From Clostridia bacterium (GTDB lineage: Bacteria > Bacillota > Clostridia > HGM11514), in contig CAAENE010000320.1 of the NCBI GenBank assembly GCA_900757255.1, forward strand, positions 1-11,720: a DNA stretch of 11,720 nucleotides, in the 5' to 3' direction. Below the pieces are notes generated by a model, which saw only the letters and a list, made by a program, of their open reading frames with translations, was not told the DNA's origin and made no database searches. Positions 8,620-11,720 of this stretch are shown in pieces (within the stretch, counting starts at the first letter, position 1; each line of letters opens with the position of its first letter). The position numbers and the translations under genes were made by a program.

Positions 8620-10666
8620 TTAAAGCGTCAAAATTTTGGTCGCCGAGGACGGATTTAAGCCTGTCAAGCGCGGTCAGCCTGAACAGATTGACCCATGCGA
8701 CTAACCAGTCATTGAGAAATCCCCGTGTTTTGCCCGGCGCCTGTTTTTCCTTATGATAGAAACAGCGGCATTGAAAAAATGCCTCGTTTTGGCTCCCAAC
8801 GGGACGTTTTACCCCGTGAATAGGCGGGGTTTTTTCGGTTGCGATTAATTGTGTGGCATTGTACCACATCATCAGAGCGCGGGTGCGCCATTTTTTATCT
8901 CCTGTAATGCGGTAAAGCCGCAAAAATTCGGGACTCATCAACTCACCCCACTGGTCAAGTGCGGGATGCTGTGCAGAAACTGAGGTCGAACCTGAGGTGT
9001 AATAGCCATAAACGGAGAAATCATCTTCAGGATTATATAGGGCATCGTAATGGAAAATCCAGGAACTAAAATAGTAAGCTGCCTTAAGCGCGTAATCAAC
9101 GTATTTTTTATCCCCTGTTATTTCATAGAGATCCAATGCACCTATGAGAAACGGCCCCGCAGTTTCCTTGTCGATACAGGTGCAGTCTATCGCCCCTGCG
9201 GTACAGATAAAGTTGTCCAGATCCCGCTTGAAATAGAAGTCCATTGAAGTTGCCGCTGTCTTTAAATAACGTTCCTCCTTAGTGATTTTGTACACCTCGA
9301 TCAGTGCCATGGTGATAAATCCGCCAATGGTGCCCCCGGTTTTATCCGGTGTTCCATCAAAATTCCAAGACTTCCCAAAGCCAAATTCAGAACTATAATG
9401 CTCTACAAAAAAATCACAGATTTTTAGAGAAAAATTACGGTATTCAGGCTTATCAATTCCAATTGATTGAAGAAGCGTATACACCTTCATCATTTCTGCA
9501 GCAGCCCAGCCAAGGTTGCAGGTTTCGGGAAGCCAGCCCTTACTGTAATCAATATTGCTTGCCCAGGATTTTGAAGGGTCGGGCGGGATATAATTCCAAT
9601 TTTTGCCTTCTGTATACCATTCATATCGAGCAAGAATCAATCCATTGTCCGCCTGCTTTGCTACCCAGTTGTCGAGAATTTCCAGTGCGTCTGTCAAAAG
9701 CTCCTTACGTCCGCTTTGAAGATAATCAATAATCTGCATTCGGCAGGAAAGAATATTCTGGCCGCACCAGCCGATTTCAAAACTATCGTTGTACTTCAGT
9801 TCCCCATCAATGACCCGAATACCCATAGCGCTGAGTTTTTTACCGTCAGGCGCAGTACGGAGGAGGGTTCTGGCGTACTCGATACCAACACGCCAAATCT
9901 CTTCAGGTGCCATGGAGGGGCCTTTGGTAAAAGGCATAATCTCAAGTATGCGGTCAAGAGTGTCTGCAGCGCCGTAGTTTTTCCATCTTGGTACGCTGAC
10001 AAGCACATAAAGCTGAACGGTAAAATTTTGATTGGGTTCCAAAGTAATGTATTCATCAATTCTATCTGTGTACATGTCATTGTCACAATACGAAAAGGGC
10101 GCTTCTATTACGGGATGGTGTATTCTCTGGCATAGCGTTCCTTTTTCTCCGTTGATAATAGAACAGGAGGAACGCAGGCTGTCAGCGTCACGATTGCTTG
10201 CGAAAATTGAAACGGCATGTGATTCATTTTCGCAGATTGAGCAGGAAGGGATACCGATTCTGTCATAGGCGTGTACCCAAGCCTCCCCATTTTCATGATA
10301 AAGCCCTTTTGGCTCATTGCCGTCTCCCCATTCGTTGCCATTATAATTGATACAGGGTATCAGGTATTTGTCCGGCGTAAAGTAAGTTTTCGTTTCAAAG
10401 ATTGTTTGAAAGGTATGGGGGATGGTATCGTAGTTGGTGATAGTACGCTCAATAGAAAATAAGCCGCCGCCAAGCTCGGATATAGAATAAGACGCAGTAT
10501 AGCCGTAACCCGAATAACAAGCATGAGACATTGTTTCCGCTACACATTCAAGTCTCAGTTCTTTTCCGTCTTCTACAATAATCGGAGGCATGATTTCTGA
10601 GACGGTTTCAGGTAACTGTTTGGTACCAATGCTGAATTTACCATTCAGATGATTGATTAAAAACAT
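8615..10666 (-). CDS. Putative six-hairpin (alpha/alpha-barrel) glycosidase, intracellular (683 aa)
   Basis: The N-terminal part (about 1-245) is rich in beta strands and probably forms a sandwich domain. The rest (about 250-670) is helical. It contains three copies of a helix-turn signature: ALIEVYKITKEERYLKTA (454-471), ALDLYEITGDKKYVDYAL (510-527) and FLRLYRITGDKKWRTRAL (581-598). This layout is seen in six-hairpin glycosidases, phosphorylases and sugar epimerases. Conserved-looking acidic and aromatic stretches are FEIGWCGQN (296-304), ARYEWYTEGKNW (346-357) and ALDQWGELMSPE (569-580), which may line the active site. I cannot assign it to a named GH family. There is no signal peptide, so it should be cytoplasmic. 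The start ATG has AAGGAG at 10681-10676, 9 bp upstream, and lies about 28 nt from the predicted transcription start. It leads the probable transcript with araC. An odd point is its cysteine content (about 15), high for a surface enzyme and consistent with the cytosol. Confidence 0.8.
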   Translation of the reverse strand: MFLINHLNGKFSIGTKQLPETVSEIMPPIIVEDGKELRLECVAETMSHACYSGYGYTASYSISELGGGLFSIERTITNYDTIPHTFQTIFETKTYFTPDKYLIPCINYNGNEWGDGNEPKGLYHENGEAWVHAYDRIGIPSCSICENESHAVSIFASNRDADSLRSSCSIINGEKGTLCQRIHHPVIEAPFSYCDNDMYTDRIDEYITLEPNQNFTVQLYVLVSVPRWKNYGAADTLDRILEIMPFTKGPSMAPEEIWRVGIEYARTLLRTAPDGKKLSAMGIRVIDGELKYNDSFEIGWCGQNILSCRMQIIDYLQSGRKELLTDALEILDNWVAKQADNGLILARYEWYTEGKNWNYIPPDPSKSWASNIDYSKGWLPETCNLGWAAAEMMKVYTLLQSIGIDKPEYRNFSLKICDFFVEHYSSEFGFGKSWNFDGTPDKTGGTIGGFITMALIEVYKITKEERYLKTAATSMDFYFKRDLDNFICTAGAIDCTCIDKETAGPFLIGALDLYEITGDKKYVDYALKAAYYFSSWIFHYDALYNPEDDFSVYGYYTSGSTSVSAQHPALDQWGELMSPEFLRLYRITGDKKWRTRALMMWYNATQLIATEKTPPIHGVKRPVGSQNEAFFQCRCFYHKEKQAPGKTRGFLNDWLVAWVNLFRLTALDRLKSVLGDQNFDALR

Positions 10667-10701
10667 AAATCAAAACTCCTTACCGCTTTTATTTTTTTTT
10701 G

Positions 10702-10730
10702 ATTATATACAACTGTATCATAAAAGTCAA
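10702..10730 (-). promoter_or_regulatory. Strong sigma-A promoter for the barrel enzyme/araC transcript
   Basis: Read on the minus strand, TTGACT (10730-10725) is followed after exactly 17 bp by TATAAT (10707-10702), matching 5 of 6 and 6 of 6 consensus bases. Transcription would begin near 10694, leaving a leader of about 28 nt. That is too short for a riboswitch, so control must act at the DNA level. Confidence 0.85.
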
Positions 10731-10732
10731 GG

Positions 10733-10772
10733 TTATGTAATTTGTAAATTTTATGTATACGCTTCCCGTATA
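10733..10772. promoter_or_regulatory. Direct and inverted repeats just upstream of the minus promoter
   Basis: TTATGTA occurs at 10733-10739 and again at 10751-10757, 18 bp apart, with AATTT-GT-AAATT (10739-10750) between. TATACG (10756-10761) and CGTATA (10767-10772) form an inverted repeat with a 5-bp gap. The block begins 3 bp upstream of the -35 box at 10725-10730, the usual position for an activator site. This makes it a plausible AraC operator, but binding is inference. Confidence 0.4.
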
Positions 10773-10795
10773 AATCAACTATATCGGTAGGCTCC

Positions 10796-10831
10796 AAATC
10801 CGTAAAAATCCGGGTAAATACCGTTATATCG
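10796..10831. promoter_or_regulatory. 10-bp-phased AAATCCG direct repeats
   Basis: AAATCCG at 10796-10802 and 10806-10812, AAATACCG at 10816-10823 and a weaker ATATCG at 10826-10831 recur at exactly 10-bp steps, on one face of the helix. A related pair, CTATATCGGTA (10779-10789) and TTATATCGCTA (10824-10834), matches at 9 of 11 positions, 45 bp apart. Phased short repeats suggest a cooperative regulator site or bent DNA. Confidence 0.4.
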
Positions 10832-10835
10832 CTAA

Positions 10836-10847
10836 AAATAGCTATTT
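10836..10847. promoter_or_regulatory. 12-bp perfect palindrome, possible operator
   Basis: AAATAGCTATTT is a perfect 12-bp palindrome lying just upstream of a weak plus-strand promoter candidate at 10859. It could bind a dimeric repressor. In AT-rich DNA a chance palindrome of this size is possible. Confidence 0.25.
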
Positions 10848-10858
10848 CTATATTTTGT

Positions 10859-10887
10859 TTGCAAAATGGTCACACGTGGATTAATAT
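10859..10887 (+). promoter_or_regulatory. Weak plus-strand promoter candidate
   Basis: TTGCAA (10859-10864) and TAATAT (10882-10887) are separated by 17 bp. Each box matches 4 of 6 consensus bases. If used, it would give a leader of about 300 nt before the ATG at 11196. Confidence 0.3.
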
Positions 10888-10906
10888 CTTGTATTGTAAT
10901 TTAAAA

Positions 10907-10948
10907 AAGTCTATTTTATATAAATTTAAGTCCGTTTTATATATTTAT
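10907..10948. promoter_or_regulatory. Tandem 21-bp direct repeat, candidate AraC-type operator
   Basis: Two adjoining 21-bp units, 10907-10927 and 10928-10948, both begin AAGTC and share TTTTATATA; 16 of 21 positions match. A 21-bp period equals two helical turns and is the known spacing of the half-sites bound by AraC in the araI region. The site lies upstream of the -10-like TATGAT at 10972, so it could serve the plus-strand gene at 11196. Confidence 0.4.
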
Positions 10949-10949
10949 G

Positions 10950-10977
10950 TTTTACTCTGTGTACAGTAAAATATGAT
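10950..10977 (+). promoter_or_regulatory. Inverted repeat overlapping a plus-strand -10/-35 candidate
   Basis: TTTTACT (10950-10956) and AGTAAAA (10965-10971) form an inverted repeat with an 8-bp gap. It is followed at once by TATGAT (10972-10977), a 5-of-6 match to the -10 box. TTTACT (10951-10956) would be a -35 box at the short spacing of 15 bp. A poor promoter placed beside the 21-bp repeats fits activator-dependent transcription of the gene at 11196. Confidence 0.35.
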
Positions 10978-11108
10978 TGTAACTGGAAAATATATTTCAA
11001 ATTTCAATTTACAAGATTGGCAAAATAATGCCGGGTTACAGTGACAACGTACTTTATAAATAATTTGGGATCATGGTCATTCATAGAACGTATCAGATCA
11101 CCCTCTTT

Positions 11109-11144
11109 GGATATCCGATCTGTTATTCAGGATATTCGAACAGA
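11109..11144 (+). other. Repeats in the leader of the right-hand surface-protein gene
   Basis: GGATATCCGA (11109-11118) recurs as GGATATTCGA (11130-11139) at a 21-bp step. TCTGTT (11119-11124) and AACAGA (11139-11144) can pair as a stem. If transcription starts near 10984 these lie in the untranslated leader. No known riboswitch or T-box core is recognisable. Confidence 0.3.
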
Positions 11145-11195
11145 CCGCGTTGCCACTGAAAATAATAAGAAAGACTAAAAAGGAGGAAATTTATT

Positions 11196-11720
11196 ATGGC
11201 ACAAAACGCAAAAAAGTTATGGGCAATTCTTTTGGTGGTAGTGATGCTGACTGGAATGCTGCCACAGATTTCCGTGAACGCAGCGGAAGTGACTGAACTG
11301 CGTATGGATCTGCGTGAGGCCGGAAATGTTAAGACGTGGACAGAGGTTGTGTTCAAACCAGGGATCACTATTATCGGCGAAAACATCAATTGGGCTGCAA
11401 ATACCAGCATTGAAAACTCTGTCGGTGAGGCTACAACGATTTATACCTCAAAGGCAGAAAGATCAGTTAGAATTGCACCTAATAAGTCCGGGGATACGCT
11501 AAAGGCTGGCTGGTATGACGTCTCTTACTGGAATCCAAGCACTGCTGGTACACGCAATTGGAATGCAACGGTGTTTGCCAACAATAAAGTCCAGTTAGAC
11601 AATGTAGAGCAGGAACTGGGTGCGGCAAGCTCATGGAGTAAGGTCGGCAGCTTCTATTTCACGGGAGCTGAGGACGAATATTTCCAATTGACCAGCTCCA
11701 GTTCTGGTTCTGACCTGGCA
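11196..11720 (+). CDS. 5' part of a second secreted surface protein, paralogue of the GH16 protein
   Basis: The frame is open from the ATG at 11196 to the window edge (175 codons, no stop), so the gene is partial. AAAGGAGGAAA (11179-11189) is its ribosome binding site. The signal peptide (MAQNAKKLWAILLVVVMLTG...) matches that of the GH16 protein at 24 of the first 30 residues. The following domain is also shared, including ASGDTL/KSGDTL, GWYDVS(F/Y)WNP, TAGTRN(F/W)NATVFAN and SSWSKVG(R/S)FYF. That domain resembles golvesin/xanthan-lyase-type carbohydrate-binding domains. The protein is therefore exported and probably surface-bound, but its catalytic part and any SLH anchor lie outside the window. 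Confidence 0.88.
   Translation, partial: MAQNAKKLWAILLVVVMLTGMLPQISVNAAEVTELRMDLREAGNVKTWTEVVFKPGITIIGENINWAANTSIENSVGEATTIYTSKAERSVRIAPNKSGDTLKAGWYDVSYWNPSTAGTRNWNATVFANNKVQLDNVEQELGAASSWSKVGSFYFTGAEDEYFQLTSSSSGSDLA

Larger units (their letters stand above)
10667..11195. other. Divergent, AT-rich control region (529 bp) without a gene
   Basis: No convincing coding frame lies here on either strand. The region separates the minus-strand enzyme/araC genes from the plus-strand surface-protein gene. It holds a strong minus promoter and weaker plus-strand promoter candidates. It also holds several direct and inverted repeats, listed separately. The composition is much more AT-rich than the flanking genes, as expected for a regulated divergent promoter region. 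Confidence 0.8.

Noticed and set aside
9349..10135. Plus-strand open frames of 127 and 139 codons
   Set aside because: They lie fully inside the well-supported minus-strand 683-aa gene, lack ribosome binding sites and give protein of no recognisable character; shadows.
10667..11195. Riboswitch or T-box in the divergent region
   Set aside because: No conserved riboswitch core or T-box sequence was seen, and the minus-strand leader is only about 28 nt.

Overview
The window looks like a polysaccharide-degradation locus from a low-to-moderate GC Gram-positive bacterium (Bacillota; Paenibacillus-like or clostridial). The evidence is strong AGGAGG-type ribosome binding sites, sigma-A-type promoters with TATAAT boxes, an AraC-family regulator of the kind common in Bacillota, and a very large secreted protein that ends in three S-layer homology (SLH) repeats. 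No gene places it at genus level.

Layout from left to right: (1) 1-177 is intergenic, with a pair of 21-bp direct repeats that can fold into stem-loops. (2) A promoter at 178-206 drives a plus-strand pair of genes 48 bp apart. The first (251-1354) is an intracellular GH5-like cellulase-family glycosidase. The second (1403-7441) is a 2012-residue secreted, SLH-anchored multidomain protein with a GH16 catalytic domain. (3) A strong stem-loop at 7525-7560 can terminate transcription from both sides. (4) On the minus strand, from right to left, lie a 683-residue cytosolic helical-barrel (six-hairpin-like) putative glycosidase (10666-8615), a short unexplained protein-like reading frame (8619-8418), and an AraC-type activator (8417-7584). 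(5) A 529-bp AT-rich intergenic region (10667-11195) holds a very good minus-strand promoter and several direct and inverted repeats that look like operators. (6) At the right edge, starting at 11196 on the plus strand, is the 5' end of a second large secreted protein. Its ribosome binding site, signal peptide and first domain are close copies of those of the GH16 protein.

The proposed joint role is inference. The SLH-anchored GH16 enzyme, and probably its paralogue, bind and cut a beta-glucan or galactan-type polymer at the cell surface. The two enzymes without signal peptides process imported oligosaccharides inside the cell. The AraC protein, with its cupin-like sensor domain, probably senses a product sugar and activates the divergent promoters between 10667 and 11195 and perhaps the promoter at 178. 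No transporter is visible in the window.

Points that most deserve a second look are the duplicated 5' ends of the two surface proteins flanking an inverted enzyme/regulator pair, the unassigned 683-residue enzyme, the reading frame trapped between it and araC, and the helically phased repeats (10-bp and 21-bp periods) in the divergent control region.
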